Of a stretch of DNA of 64,000 nt, positions 48,101-60,200 are shown piece by piece; position 1 is the stretch's first letter; every line of letters begins with the position of its first letter. The stretch comes from Chrysoperla carnea (taxonomy: Eukaryota; Arthropoda; Insecta; Neuroptera; Chrysopidae). Below the pieces are notes generated by a model. It ran no database searches. It was given only the letters and a program-made list of their open reading frames with translations, and was not told the DNA's origin. The stretch is taken from positions 95,651,435 to 95,715,434 of the forward strand of contig NC_058338.1 of assembly GCF_905475395.1 (NCBI RefSeq), given 5' to 3'. The position numbers were made by a program, and so were the translations under genes.

Positions 48101-51100
48101 AAATTTTATCCGATCTGAATGGAGTTTTTTTAAACCCATTAATTTTGGGTCAAACTTTTCATCTTTGATAATAGTTTTTCGCTAAAATTTACCTTTATGT
48201 TTAATATCGGGACTTTGCGGTGAATATTGATACTCAACACGAGAGATATAAGCTTACTAAAATTTCCTCCGTAACATAAAAAAAAATTATTTAAACTCAA
48301 AACTGAAAACTACTATCAATAAAATATTATCGCTACGAAACATTGTTTTAGTAAATAATATAATAATACTTATTATTTTCGTTATTATTATTAACTCGAA
48401 ATTTCGAACTCCTTAACAAGCTCTGGTCATCAGCTAGGACAGGTTCTTCATTTTCTAAGCTTGCCCTGGTGTACCCCTAGCTACGGGCCTGACCCTACAT
48501 AATTAACGAGCTCAAAATAAACCCTCGCTGATGCAAAGTGCGATGATTTTTGATAGTTTCATACACTAATATATTTCTTTTTCCAGATATTGAAGCGATG
48601 AAAACAGCATTTTATAAAAAAGTGAATGAAATGTCTGCAAAAAAATTCAGTCATTTAATAACCGACGAAATGTACGGCCGTTTAATACGTGAAGTTGAAG
48701 AGAGCGAAGCAAAAACAAAAAAAATCACTGACGATTATAAAAGATTAAATCGTTTTGAAGTATTAATTACCGATGATAATTGTAAAAAATTAATTGTACG
48801 TCGAAATAAACCAACGGATCCAATCAAATATTTTGTACCAAAAAGTGAAATGTTTACGTTATTACGTGAAGCACATTTACAATTAAATCATGGGGGTCGG
48901 TGTCGTGTAGAAGCTTTGCTACGTTCAAAATATAAAAATTTATCGACCGATTTAACAATGATGTATCTAAATTTGTGTAAAGTGTGTAAGAATCGTAAAA
49001 AACCACCATACGAACGTGATCAAGCAAAATCGAAAGAAGTTAAACAGCCTGGTAAATTTTTATACAGGGTGCGCCAATTTTTATATCGATAAACATTGAA
49101 TAACTTTGACATTTGTCAATCGATTGAATTTAGTACTTTAACCATGAATCGAAACAACCTGCCGAAATAGTGACGCTGTACATTGAAACTAGTCGTTCAG
49201 CTTTGTTAAATCAACGTGCATATCGTAGAAAATACCGTGGCCAACAGGCACCATCTGAACCAAGGCTTTCGAATTAACTACTTGAAGCGGTTAGAGAGAG
49301 CGTTGCCAAAAACCCAAAAGGGTCGTATCGTCATCACTGCCGCTCGAATGGTTGACACTGAATCTGATTTTTGGAAGCAAATTTTGATAACCGATGAGGC
49401 CCATTTCACACTTCCTGGCGACATTAATAAGCAAAATTCCCGCATTTAGGGAACAGAAAATCCACACGAGATTTATGAAACGCCATTGCATGCCCAACAA
49501 GACGGTGCGTCATGCCACACTGCAAATAACACAATTTAGTTTCTGCAACGAAAATTCCCTGGATGATGTCAGTAAGAGGCGACATTAACTAGCCATCCAG
49601 ATCTCCAGATTTGATCCTTCCGGGCATCTTTTTGTGGTATTAAGGTAGCGAGCCTCAGGTCAATGACGAGCTCAAGGCAAACATTCGTACCTAAATTGAA
49701 TAAAAATATTCTATGTTTACATACCGACGGCGCACTCTATACAAAATCTCAAATCTACAGCTGTTGTGAACTTGTATTTTCTTATCACGGTTCCATTTTT
49801 TTGCAGCATCCACTCCAGCAAGATTAAAATGTAACGTATGTAATAAAATGTTTCATACATCAAACGAAATTACCGATCATTTTGAAAGTGTTCATAAACA
49901 ACCAGTTGAATTCATTTGTTTGGAATGTTCGAAAATCTTTTACAATTATATTAAATATCGTAATCATCTTTTAAGTCATAAAAATAAATATCGATATAGG
50001 TAAGGCATTTTGCAAATTTAGGATAATCGTGAGGAATTCTCGTGAGGAATGAGATCGAGATATACTTAACTTTTCACCCTCTCCCGAGTTATATCTTTAT
50101 ACGGATTTTCAAGGGTCCGAAGATCTATCTAATGCGGGAGTTTATGGACCTAAAATAAAGGTATCGATTCCTCTTGGTCAATATGCGACGGTTTTTCAAT
50201 CAGAAATCTTCACGATGCTGAGAGGTGTTTAGATTTGTAATACGAAAGGTTAAAGTGAGGCTCATATAAATATCTTCTCAGATAGTACTTCAGGTCTATC
50301 TTCCGGTCCTGTAAGCATCAAGATGCCAATCGAGGATAGTCAAAAATACTTCGAAGTCTGAATAGCCTGGCACTGAATATCACAGTAAGTCTCGTTCACC
50401 TGAGGCTGTTCTTCCCATAGCAAGATGATTTATAATTTAATGAATCAAGGAATGGTTACGACAAGCCCATCTTGATTGCCGGGACTTTGCCCAGGCCATG
50501 CGATACGTCAAACTGTGTATAACCACAGCTAGGCACATCGACTGTGCTCACCAGAAACTCACTAGATCGCGGCTGAGAAGAGTGGTGGAACTCTTGACAG
50601 GACATTCGATTGAATTATCTCTAATGATTCCACTTGTAGGTCCTGTATGGGGGACGATGAAACCTCCTTACGTGTTATTTGTCCTTGTAGAAATCTGCAG
50701 GTGTCAGTTTTAGAAAGTATGAGATTCATCACGTGGGCTTTCTGCGTGGCGTCTGGTTTCGACAGAATCCTATAGCTTCATCTGCTTAAAATAGTACCTG
50801 TTATCTAAAGATGTTTCGCCCAAGGAGAGCAAAGGATTATTTCTATTAGGACGCATATATTTTTTGGAAATATAATCATTTCAAATTATGTTCCTTCAAA
50901 AACAATCAGGAAATTTTAGGAAAAGTCAGGTAATTTCATAAAAACAGTTCAATCGTTACTCTGACTAAGTTACTTTTGATTATGGAGGCGTTGATAAATG
51001 GTAACTTACCTGGTGATTTAAATTGGAACTACTGAAAAAGCGGACCACTTCCTGTTTTAATTAATACGAATTATTATCGCCAGTTGGCGGGATTTATCTA

Positions 51101-54100
51101 ATTTGAATTTGAAATGATAAATGATAAGTACAAGTATTACCATCTGATAATATAAATTGGAGCTAGTTGGCGGATTTGCAACTCCCAGTTACCAATATAG
51201 ACCTTACAGAAATCTCGGTATCTTATACTGACCAACCGAACCATTTCAATCTATCTAGGGAAAGATTACTTAGGTTTTCTCTTTCCTTTCCGATATTGTT
51301 AATATGTTTTATTTTTTCCTTTTGCACAGATGCGAACAATGCGATAAATGTTTTTCATCAAATCGAAAATTACAAGATCATAAACAACGACATTTAAAAG
51401 TACGCAAAAAGAAACATTTTTGTAGTGTTTGTGGCAAAGGATTTTTAGAACGAAGTTATCTAACAAAACATGAGAAACGGATTCATTTAATTGGTGATAT
51501 TTCACCGGAACAATTGATTAAACATGAATGTGATATTTGTCACAAGTCATTTTCATCCATGTCCAATATGAATAACCACAGGAAAATTCATTCTGGTAAG
51601 AATTCGGAATTTTAGAAATCCAGATTTTTTTATAAATTATCAGACCTCCTTCTCCCCTCATTTACGAAACTAAAATAGGGGCAAAATTAACACTTTTATT
51701 GGAAATACTTTTTCCAAAATCGATGAAAGGACCCTAAACGAATAGATAGAAAAATAGATTCGTGTGAAAATTTTTCAAATCGCCCCCAAAATGTTTTTCG
51801 GGTAGTTTTCGAGCTACGCGCAATCAAAGCTACACATATATTACGATTATTAGTACAGTTAATAAGCTGGGATGCGCATAGGAAAAATTGGAAAACAGCA
51901 CCGATTTTAATGAAGCTTTTCTAACGTTTTTATAGGACCTCAATGAACATTCAGCCAACTTAACCTAGCCATAGGGGGAGAGGAGAAATAGAGTCCCAGC
52001 GGGGTTCATAGAGTCCAAAAACAACCCCAAGGCAGGAGATGACAAAAAAATTATTTGAAATTCTTATTTTGGTTTAAAACTTGCCGTGTTTTTACACAAA
52101 GACACGGCAAACTAAATATTTATCGTTCAAACTGTGCTCTAAGGGGTATAATTTTCGGAATACGTGGCAAATTCCGGGTAGTCTGACAACGAACAATTTT
52201 TTAGTCATCTCCTGGGTTGGGCCAAATTTTGGAATACATATGTCCCCACTAGGGATCTATCCCAATCTATGACTAGTTTTAGTTGTCTGAATATTTTTTG
52301 TGGTACTATAAACACATTACAAAAGGTTTCATTTGAATCGGTGCTGTTTTCCAACTTTTACATACATCCCTTATTAGCCCGTGCTAATAGCTATAATATA
52401 TGTATAGCTTTAATTGCCCGTAGCTCGAAAACTACTCGTTAAAAAATTTTATAGCCGTGAGAGCTTTTGATCAGACCGATCCGAAGAACATTTTGGGGGC
52501 GCTTTGAACAAGTTTCACAGAAAGCCTTTTTCCTATCTAATCGTGTTGGATCTTTCCACAAAAATCTAATGATTAGGCAAGCGTTAATTTTTTTTTGAAT
52601 TAATTCGAATTTTAAAAAAATTTTTTTTTTTTTAAATTATAAACAATATTCTAAATTAATTTTTAACTTATTTTGAAATTTAAACTCAAACTTAAAACTA
52701 GAATCATTTTCCCTTCGAGTCACATAACTTTAGATTTCGTTATTTTTCTCTTAATTTTGGTTTTATATTATATAGTTTGAGGAACCTTCAGAATTGAAAT
52801 GATCTCAAATTGATTGTTATTAATTTCATGTGGTTTCTAGGTATTCGAGAACATACTTGTGAGCATTGTGGTAAAAGTTTCTTCTATAAAAAATGTTTGG
52901 AACATCATATAACAACGCATAGCGACGAACGGCCTTTTACATGCGAACAATGTCCCGCACGGTAAAAATTGATTAATTCGCTCAGCCGAGTTTCAATAGG
53001 ATCTCCTAGTGCTTAAAATTAAATAAATATAAAACGAAATTTAAAAAAAAATTTTAATAGTGTATCAATAATTCAAAATGTTTATGATTCGCTTATAAGC
53101 ATTCGAAAGGTTATGTGATAAGAAATATTGTTCTATTTTTTATTCTGGTCGCCATATATGTTATCTGTGAGACAGACACTAGCGACTCTATTGAAGCTGG
53201 GCAATGCGAATAACTACAGAAGATGGTATACGGATGACTTACATCCATCTGATAACCAGATGAGTTATATTTTTTTATAAAATTTTATGGATTGATAAAG
53301 ACACCTATGATAGTTTGTCTATCGAAAAGTGTTCATGGCTATTTTTAATTAAATTGAGATTTTGAATTAAATTTTTTTTAACGAAAATGGAAAGATCATA
53401 AATAAGTTTTACAAAATATGTCTCATCTGCCTTTTTTACTTATCTAAATTATAAGAAATAAACAATATTAATTTACAGTTTCAAAACAAAAATGCTTCTA
53501 AGACAACATGTACTCGTGCACACAGGAGCTACACCGTTCCAATGTTATATATGCGGAAAGAAATTCAAACGAAAGCCAGCATTAATTAGCCATTCTATAA
53601 CTCACACAAATTTGTATCCATTTAAATGTGAAATATGCGATAAACGTTTTCGTTCAAAGAAAAATTGTCTTGTATGTATAAAATTATACAAAATACTTTG
53701 CTCTGCACAAACCTTATGTTTAATTTAATGTAATCATTCCTTCTCGTCGAGAATGGGAATGAGATATACATAACTTTTCACCCCCTCCTGGACAATATCT
53801 TCATACCGATGGGTCAAATGTCGAAGATCTATGTAGTGCGGAGGTTTATGGATCTAGAATAAAGAAATCGATTCCTCTTAGTAAATATGCGACAGTTTTG
53901 TAATTAGAAATCGCCAGAAAGGCTACAGTGGGGCACATATCAGTATGTTCTCAGATAGTCATCATAGAGGATAGTTTATGATGAATTGAATCGCTTGGCA
54001 TTGAATAATACAGTCAGGCTGATCTGGGTACCAAGCCACTCTGTCGTTATTACACATGAGCCTGTCATTCCCATAGCAAGATGCTCCGTAGTTTACCCAA

Positions 54101-54856
54101 CCAAAGAATGGCTACGACAAGCCCATATCGATATTAAAGGACTTTGCGCAGCGTATGTGACAGGCCAAACTGTGTTTGACCACAGTTGAGAAGGGTGGTG
54201 GGATTCTTGACAGGATGCTATCGATTGAATCTTCATAACACTTTGTTCTTTGTGAAATGATCTTACTTGTAGGGCCTGTATGGAGGACAATGAAATCTCC
54301 AAACATATTATTTGCACCTGCAGGGCGTCAAGTTTAAAATTTTGGGCCCGATACCTTGGGTCCATCAATCCTGGGAAATCCCGTCGAAGAAGCTGTAGAC
54401 TTTCGGCGTGGCGTCTTGTCTCGACAGAATCTTATAGCTTCATGTGCTTAAAATAGAATCCCTTACTCGGAGACATCTTGCCTTAGGCTGACAGGTTGTT
54501 CTCAAGGAGGGTATAGAGGACCGTTTAGTTTTGGTGCTAGGGACCCATTTGCCGTACTCTCCTAATGTATTATTGTTATTATTCACGCCACAGGAAGCGT
54601 CATAATTTATCCGATTATGAGTTCCTTGTCACCACGTAGGCTGTATAATGTTTGTGCAGGGTTAATTTTTCCATATTTTATTTGTAATCAAGTTTTTTAT
54701 TTTTTGTTTCAGTTTCATCAACGTTTACACACGGGCGAAAAACCGTACTCTTGTGAGATGTGCAATCGACATTTTGCATGCTCATCGTACTACGATAAAC
54801 ATATGAAACGTAATCATGGCGTTGTCAAAGTCAAAAAAGAGTTTTCTAGTTGCTAA
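45132..54856 (+). CDS. ZAD / H2C2 integrase-type zinc-binding / C2H2 fusion protein, copy 2, 9 exons, 618 aa
   Basis: Exons 45132-45462, 47204-47301, 47361-47406, 48587-49051, 49807-49999, 51330-51595, 52841-52961, 53479-53671, 54713-54856, with the same intron phases as copy 1 throughout; exons 7, 8 and 9 have identical lengths (121, 193, 144). ZAD cysteines C7/C10 and C52/C55; acidic linker ([12 protein letters not shown]); H2C2 domain about residues 159-313 with H255, H260, C289, C292 intact; ten C2H2 fingers to the C-terminus. The last exon is nearly identical to copy 1 even at silent sites. Introns hold a LINE fragment, a mariner remnant just after the exon 4 donor, a foldback element and a second LINE fragment. 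No break in the coding sequence was seen, so it is probably functional. Same predicted role as copy 1. Confidence 0.87.
45893..46490 (+). mobile_element. LINE 3' fragment (end of reverse transcriptase region)
   Basis: Two overlapping frames encode a LINE C-terminal region ([46 protein letters not shown]); a frameshift separates them near 46120. Ends AATAAAATTTATTATTATTA. A 5'-truncated, broken non-LTR retrotransposon. Confidence 0.75.
46721..46862. repeat. 142-bp segment, first of two identical copies
   Basis: From AGTCGAGAACTTCTCTTAAA to CTCGCACTTGAAATAT; base-for-base the same as 47570-47711 by eye. Confidence 0.85.
47570..47711. repeat. 142-bp segment, second identical copy
   Basis: Identical to 46721-46862. 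Downstream (to ~47900) a diverged tandem continues with ACCCTAAACTC and CCATTAAATTACCTTT. Confidence 0.85.
49065..49738 (+). mobile_element. Deleted mariner-type (Tc1/mariner) transposon
   Basis: TIR ends CAGGGTGCGCC and GGCGCACTCT with flanking TA. Degenerate transposase pieces: [13 protein letters not shown]-like (HTH part), then [20 protein letters not shown] (the SDEAHF catalytic region of mariners) and a frame-shifted ENPHEIYE part. About half normal length with several breaks. Sits 13 bp after the exon 4 donor of ZAD-H2C2 copy 2. Confidence 0.78.
50090..50830 (+). mobile_element. LINE 3' fragment in intron 5 of copy 2
   Basis: Collinear with 53755-54545 (TTTATGGACCTAAAATAAAG, GAAGAGTGGTGGAACTCTTG, CACAGCTAGG). 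Encodes scraps such as [17 protein letters not shown]. Same family as the minus-strand pieces in copy 1. Confidence 0.6.
51685..52590. mobile_element. ~900-bp foldback element in intron 6 of copy 2
   Basis: Arms pair over long stretches: CGCCCCCAAAATGTTTTTCG and CATTTTGGGGGCG; GGAAAACAGCACCGATT and AATCGGTGCTGTTTTCC. Related to the sequence at 150-1085. Confidence 0.7.
53755..54545 (+). mobile_element. LINE 3' fragment in intron 8 of copy 2
   Basis: Same LINE tail as 50090-50830; encodes [19 protein letters not shown], the RNase H signature. Broken. Confidence 0.62.
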
Positions 54857-55790
54857 AAATGTTTAATTTTATGTTTCCTTCTAGCTAAATAAGTTTTAAC
54901 GATTTTATGGAAAACATAAGTTAATTATATCTCAAACTTTAGAGATAGTTTTTCTTTTCTTAAAGGACGTTATTAAACTTTGAGCCTTGTTCGAGATTTA
55001 CCAATCCTCGCACAGTTGAAAACATAATGGTAAAATACATTATACCCTTTTCAATAATAAGGGAAATCTGACCCTGGTGCAGGAATAATCCAAAAAGAGG
55101 GTTTTCGAGTAAGAGAACATTTTATTTTGTCAAAATGTAGTAGTTCGAAATTATGCGGTGAAGTAATCGAAAAATTGTATTTTTCGTATATGGACCTCCA
55201 GCTGGTTACATTTGGCTTAATGTTACATCTGATATAATGTTTCACACAAATTGCGATAAAATTTCTTTAAAAAAAATTGAAGTGTGCCGTAATTTGAATG
55301 TAAAGTGTCCCAAAATTGACGAACGAAGTAATTTTAATACAAAACACAGATTTTTTGTAAATCTTTTATCGATTCGTAAAATAGACAGTCAAATTGTAAT
55401 TAATTATCCCGAGAAATGTTTCTCGTCTTATTTCAAATACCTAGAGTTCTAATAGTTATTTTTGATAATTTTAAATTTAGACCGTAAAATTCTATTTTTT
55501 GAATAAATGTGGCTGAATATTGTTTATATAAATAACTCTCTTCAGTTGCAAAAAGTCACCAAGTACAATATCTAAGATTGTTAAAACCCATTATTTGGGT
55601 TGTCAATAATCAATAATAGTCTAATCTTTTTTGGGACACTTTTTACAATAGTTTTGTAAATCCTATGTATTGTAATTTGTAATGTTTTTAAATAAATCAT
55701 GAATACTTTAATTTTTGCAGTTCTCACCTTTTTGAAAATTACTTTTGGCTTCGTTTAAGTCTCCGTTTCGTTCTCCAAATCACTATTTAT
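54857..55790. other. Spacer and presumed 3' UTR of ZAD-H2C2 copy 2
   Basis: No gene recognised. AATAAA-like signals occur (e.g. near 55500 and 55690), but none can be assigned with certainty. Confidence 0.4.
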
Positions 55791-55797
55791 GTGGCTA

Positions 55798-56099
55798 TAC
55801 AGAATGTTCGAATTACAACTAGGCATATAAATGTCACGAGTTTGGCAGAATACATGCGTTAAGCAATGCATCTAAGTGAGAGGTATTATATACATGTGTT
55901 GAAGGTTCGATATGCGTTGAGAAAGTTGTAAGACGCTTGGAGAGTGGGAATTTCTTAGTTGAATAGATGAACTAAGCCACGATACAAGTCACTTTTGCAA
56001 TTTCATATAATACCTCTTACTAAGATGCATTGCTTAACTAATGTACTCAGTCATACTCGTGATATTTATATGCCTAGATGTAAATCAAACATTCTGTAT
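55798..56099. mobile_element. 302-bp MITE with ~95-bp TIRs and TA flanks
   Basis: Left TACAGAATGTTCGAATTACA and right TAAATCAAACATTCTGTA pair, as do the inner TTAAGCAATGCATCT arms. Tc1/mariner-like target preference. Confidence 0.78.
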
Positions 56100-56214
56100 A
56101 TTGTAGTATCCTGAAATATTATATTTTACCCAATTTATTTCTTACAGAGCATGATCAATCGATCATGGGATCATAATGCTGAATAAGCAGAGTGCCAAAC
56201 GATTTTAAACGTGC

Positions 56215-56510
56215 TAACATCTGAGGTAATTGCTTAGGTCCAACCTTTGTAGATTCGTAAGAAAAAATGTAAAGTGATACGTGATAAGTATTTTTTTAAG
56301 TCAAAAAGCGAAAAAATTCAGTGAAATCACAATGCTTTTTGTAAAACATTTTGTGGTATGAAAATTTGACATTCAATGTATGTTTTTTTGATAAATGTCC
56401 CTATATTCATTTCAATGTATATTTTTGTAATATCCCAATATTATTCTGATAAATGCATTTAAAAAAAATAAATATCCCTAGCTGACCTAAGCAATTACCT
56501 CAGATGTTGG
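56215..56510. repeat. Inverted repeat, ~28-bp arms
   Basis: AACATCTGAGGTAATTGCTT near 56217 and AAGCAATTACCTCAGATGTT near 56490 are complementary; a small TIR element is likely. Confidence 0.6.
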
Positions 56511-56566
56511 TAGGTTTCTCACTGTCCGGAAAGATAGGCGTTGGTTAGTCTATATAAAATTATAAA

Positions 56567-57030
56567 CAGGGCTGCCAGTAGAGTCAACTTATTTTATACC
56601 GCTCGGTCACTGAAATTATACAGAATCAAATCTCATTATACAAAGCGACAAAATTGTAGAAAAAACAGTTCCAGTAGCAAGTGGCGCTGCGTTAAAAAGT
56701 CACTTTTACGTTTACTTGTAATGCTAACGAATGTTACTCAGATAATGCCAATTTCCATTAGTATAGTTTTCGAAAGAGCGACAAACGCATCACGCCATCT
56801 ACGATTAAGAAATGTTCGTTATCTCAAATAATCGGTATTTTTACTCTCACAAAATATACTTCACGTTTGAATTTTTTTGTATCCAATTATACGAGGCAAT
56901 CTGCTATACAAACTGGATACATAAAATAACCATATACACTTTTTGTATCCGACTATATAATCTGGCAGCCTTGATTATAAAGTCAATTTAGAATACCCTA
57001 TTAAAGTGGTTAGTACAACTGGCAGCCCTG
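56567..57030. mobile_element. 464-bp TIR element directly upstream of copy 3's palindrome
   Basis: Ends CAGGGCTGCCAGT and ACTGGCAGCCCTG are perfect 13-bp inverted repeats. No target duplication or transposase seen; hAT-like ends are only a guess. Confidence 0.6.
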
Positions 57031-57032
57031 GT

Positions 57033-57058
57033 GAACACACTCATTTTTGAGTGCGTTC
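57033..57058. promoter_or_regulatory. 26-nt palindrome upstream of ZAD-H2C2 copy 3
   Basis: GAACACACTCA and TGAGTGCGTTC pair at 10 of 11 positions around a short T-rich centre, 170 nt before the ATG. It begins 2 nt after the end of a TIR element (56567-57030). Confidence 0.6.
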
Positions 57059-57090
57059 AAACCTATTTGCAAATATAAGTTGTGTATATT

Positions 57091-57107
57091 AATTTTGACA
57101 ATTAAAA
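57091..57107 (+). promoter_or_regulatory. Conserved TTTTGACAATTAAAA block, copy 3
   Basis: About 107 nt before the ATG; same block as in copies 1 and 2. Confidence 0.45.
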
Positions 57108-57202
57108 CAAAATATTTTTATAAGAAACAAACAATTGTTTTAAAATAAAAACAAATAATTTAAACTAAACAATTGAATATAACAAATAAAAATTAATGTA
57201 AA

Positions 57203-60200
57203 ATGGCATATGATTCTTTTTGTCGTTTATGTGCAACAGATACACCACCAATTGATTTAATCGATATAGAAGAAAATCCAAACGGTTTACAAATGAAAAT
57301 TGAACAATGTTTTCAAATAAAATTCGATGATAATGATAATATTGCACCAAAACAAGCATGTATATTGTGTGCATCAAGAGTTCATTCATTTTATGCATTC
57401 TCAATACAAGTACAAAAAGCACAGCTTGTATTTAAATCAAATCCAAATTTTGTTGAAGCGAAACTTGAAGATATCAATAATGATTTTGATGATTTTAAAT
57501 TTGATTTACATAATACAAATTCATCTGATAAATTTTCCGGTAAGCTAAAATTTGTGAGACTTTTTTTAAATGAAATTTTTAATAAATTTTTGATTTTCTT
57601 TTTTTTTTTTTTTGAAGATTGGGATGATAATGACGGAGATAATGGTTCAGGTGATGATTACGAACCGGAGCCTAAAGTTAAAAGGGAATCGAAACAGTTT
57701 AAAAAGGTGTGTATGATTGAAAAAGATTGGCTTTTTTTTTCGTTACCGGAACTTTTATCCTTTGTATAGTTAAATCGATGACATTTTGAGTGATTACTTA
57801 TTCAATTTTTAGCTTGATTAAAATATAAATTTTATTCAAAAAGCGTAATTTATTGTTTTTAGAATGGACTTCGTCAGAAAACAGGAAATAAAAATAATTT
57901 TAATCTAAAAGAATCAGAGGAAGGTAAGTTTCAAAACACTTCGACTTTAAAGATTACGATATTTCACAACATTAAACAATCGATTCAACTACAATCGATT
58001 GATTATAAAACATCCATTAAATAAATCAAAATCACTTATATTTCAAAATATTAATCACAGATCTGGTAATTATAGCAGGGATGTAGTATAAAGTCCTACT
58101 TTAGACAAGGGGGGTGTATCACTCAGGTGGGAAGTAATGTGCCTACTTTTGATTGGTTGCAGCTCTCATTTGCAGGAAATTCAAATAAAACGATAATATT
58201 TCGTGTGTTTAAGATTTTAATTTTCTATATCCATGGTTTTAGATTGCCTCAAGCAATATGCCTGCTTTTGATTGGCAGCGGCTGTTCGTACTCTAAATTG
58301 CGGGAAAATTTAAATGGGTAGCGAATTCTGCGTGTTGTAGATTGGTCCGAGCAAAAAATCTTTCTATTTAAAGTTAAATCTTTTACCCAAAGGAAAAATA
58401 TGTATTTTTAAAAAAATACAATTTAGAAATTAATTACAAATATAATATTTTTAACTAATTACCCTTGGATGAAGGAATGTACCTTTAATATTCCTTTGAC
58501 CGACTAATTACCTAAAGAATATTCCATGCTTACAAACGAATCAAAAACACTTAAAGAACGCTTTGAGCATACTTTCAGCATGCGCCTAGTTAACAACCAA
58601 TAGAAAGTAGGCACAATGATACCCTGCCTCTTTCCCCTGAGTGAGACTCATCCCACTCGATTATACTCCATCCCTTTTAAAATATTCCTATATCCATGAT
58701 ATTAATTTATTTATACAATACACATTACATAAGTGTATGATATTTTTAAAGAAAATTAGAAGTATTTCGTAAATTACAAGTTGAAAGTAGAATAACTCTT
58801 ATTTAAAATCGCAGAGATTATAGTACATCCGGCAGACAGTTTCAGATAGAAAAAAGTTCGACATTAATGAAACTTTGGATGTTGTTCAGGTATGGGTGGT
58901 TAATTAATAGATAGAGTAGATAGTTCAAAGTCAGTGATTGTAATTAGGAATCATAATCACAACAACATTTCATCATAATTCGGAAGAAATAAGGAATTCT
59001 GTATTTATTTTAGTATCTTTAGCGAATTTAGAATCAAAGGGCCATATCTCGGTAACGAATTGACATACAAATCTGATTGAATAATCAAAATTGTTGGAAA
59101 TTTAGTATTTTTAGCGAATTTTGAATCAAAGAGCCATATATCTTGGTAACGAATTGACATACAAATCTTATTGAATTTTCAAAATTGTTGGAAATTTAAC
59201 GTTCTACAAAAAAGTATAGGAATGCTTTCGCCGTAGGACGTAAGGGAAAAATGTTATTGATGAAAACCGGAGGAAGGTCGAAAATTTCTTTCCCCTTCCC
59301 TTTTCTCATAAGTTTCTCGAGGTCCAAAACTTGAGAAAATATTAATTAACCATCTCTGAACAACATCCCTAAGTTTCATTAACTTCCAACCTTTTTCCAG
59401 CTTATCGTCTAGCCTATATTATTTCTCTAGCCTGTTTTTTTTGTCACTTCGCGAAATCTTCCTTATTCCTTTATTAAAGCTTATCGTTTTGGCTAATGAC
59501 GAAAGATAGACTCATGATCTAAAAATGTACCATGCCGTGGAATACCGTACTGTGGAATTCCACACGGGTCGAGCTAGTTATCTCAAAGATTTTTCAAACA
59601 AATTGACCATTTTTTTATGCACAAAACTTATATATATCCAGTAAACAAGGGAGAAAAAAAAGACGAAATATCTAAATTTTGACCGATTTTGAAGTTTGGG
59701 ATCAAACAAAGTTCATCCTCTAGATCAAAAGTTATATGGGGTCGGGTAGTACTTTTGTCCAGGAGTGTAGTAACTTCCACTTCTAAGAGAAGGTAAAATA
59801 TATGTTGAAAATATCAATGGGAATCGAAAGAGGGATAAATTCTAAGCAAAAAGTGTCAATACTTTCTATATATACTTTTCGAAATACTAGCATATTTCGA
59901 AAAGTCAATACTTTCCGAGCTATTGGCGATTAAAATTCGAAGTATTTACCGTCAAATAAATTAAATATTTGACGGTTTTTAATTTTAAATACTATTTAAA
60001 GTATGATATACTTTTTTTCAAAAAGGGTCAAATTTTCAGTTATTTAACGTTAAATACTCCGAATTTCAATCGCCAATAATTCGGAAATTATTGACTTTTC
60101 GAAATATGCTTAAATGACACTTTTTGCTTAGAATTCGTCCCTCTTCCAATTCCCGTTAAAATCTTAAATTTGACATCATAAAACTTTTGGTTCTTGGGGT

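Noticed and set aside
49216-49588. Three short frames that could be small genes
   Set aside because: They are pieces of a decayed mariner transposase between its two terminal repeats.
57165-57422. Minus-strand frame opposite the ZAD exon of copy 3
   Set aside because: A shadow of the ZAD exon; the plus strand has the conserved cysteines and splice donor.
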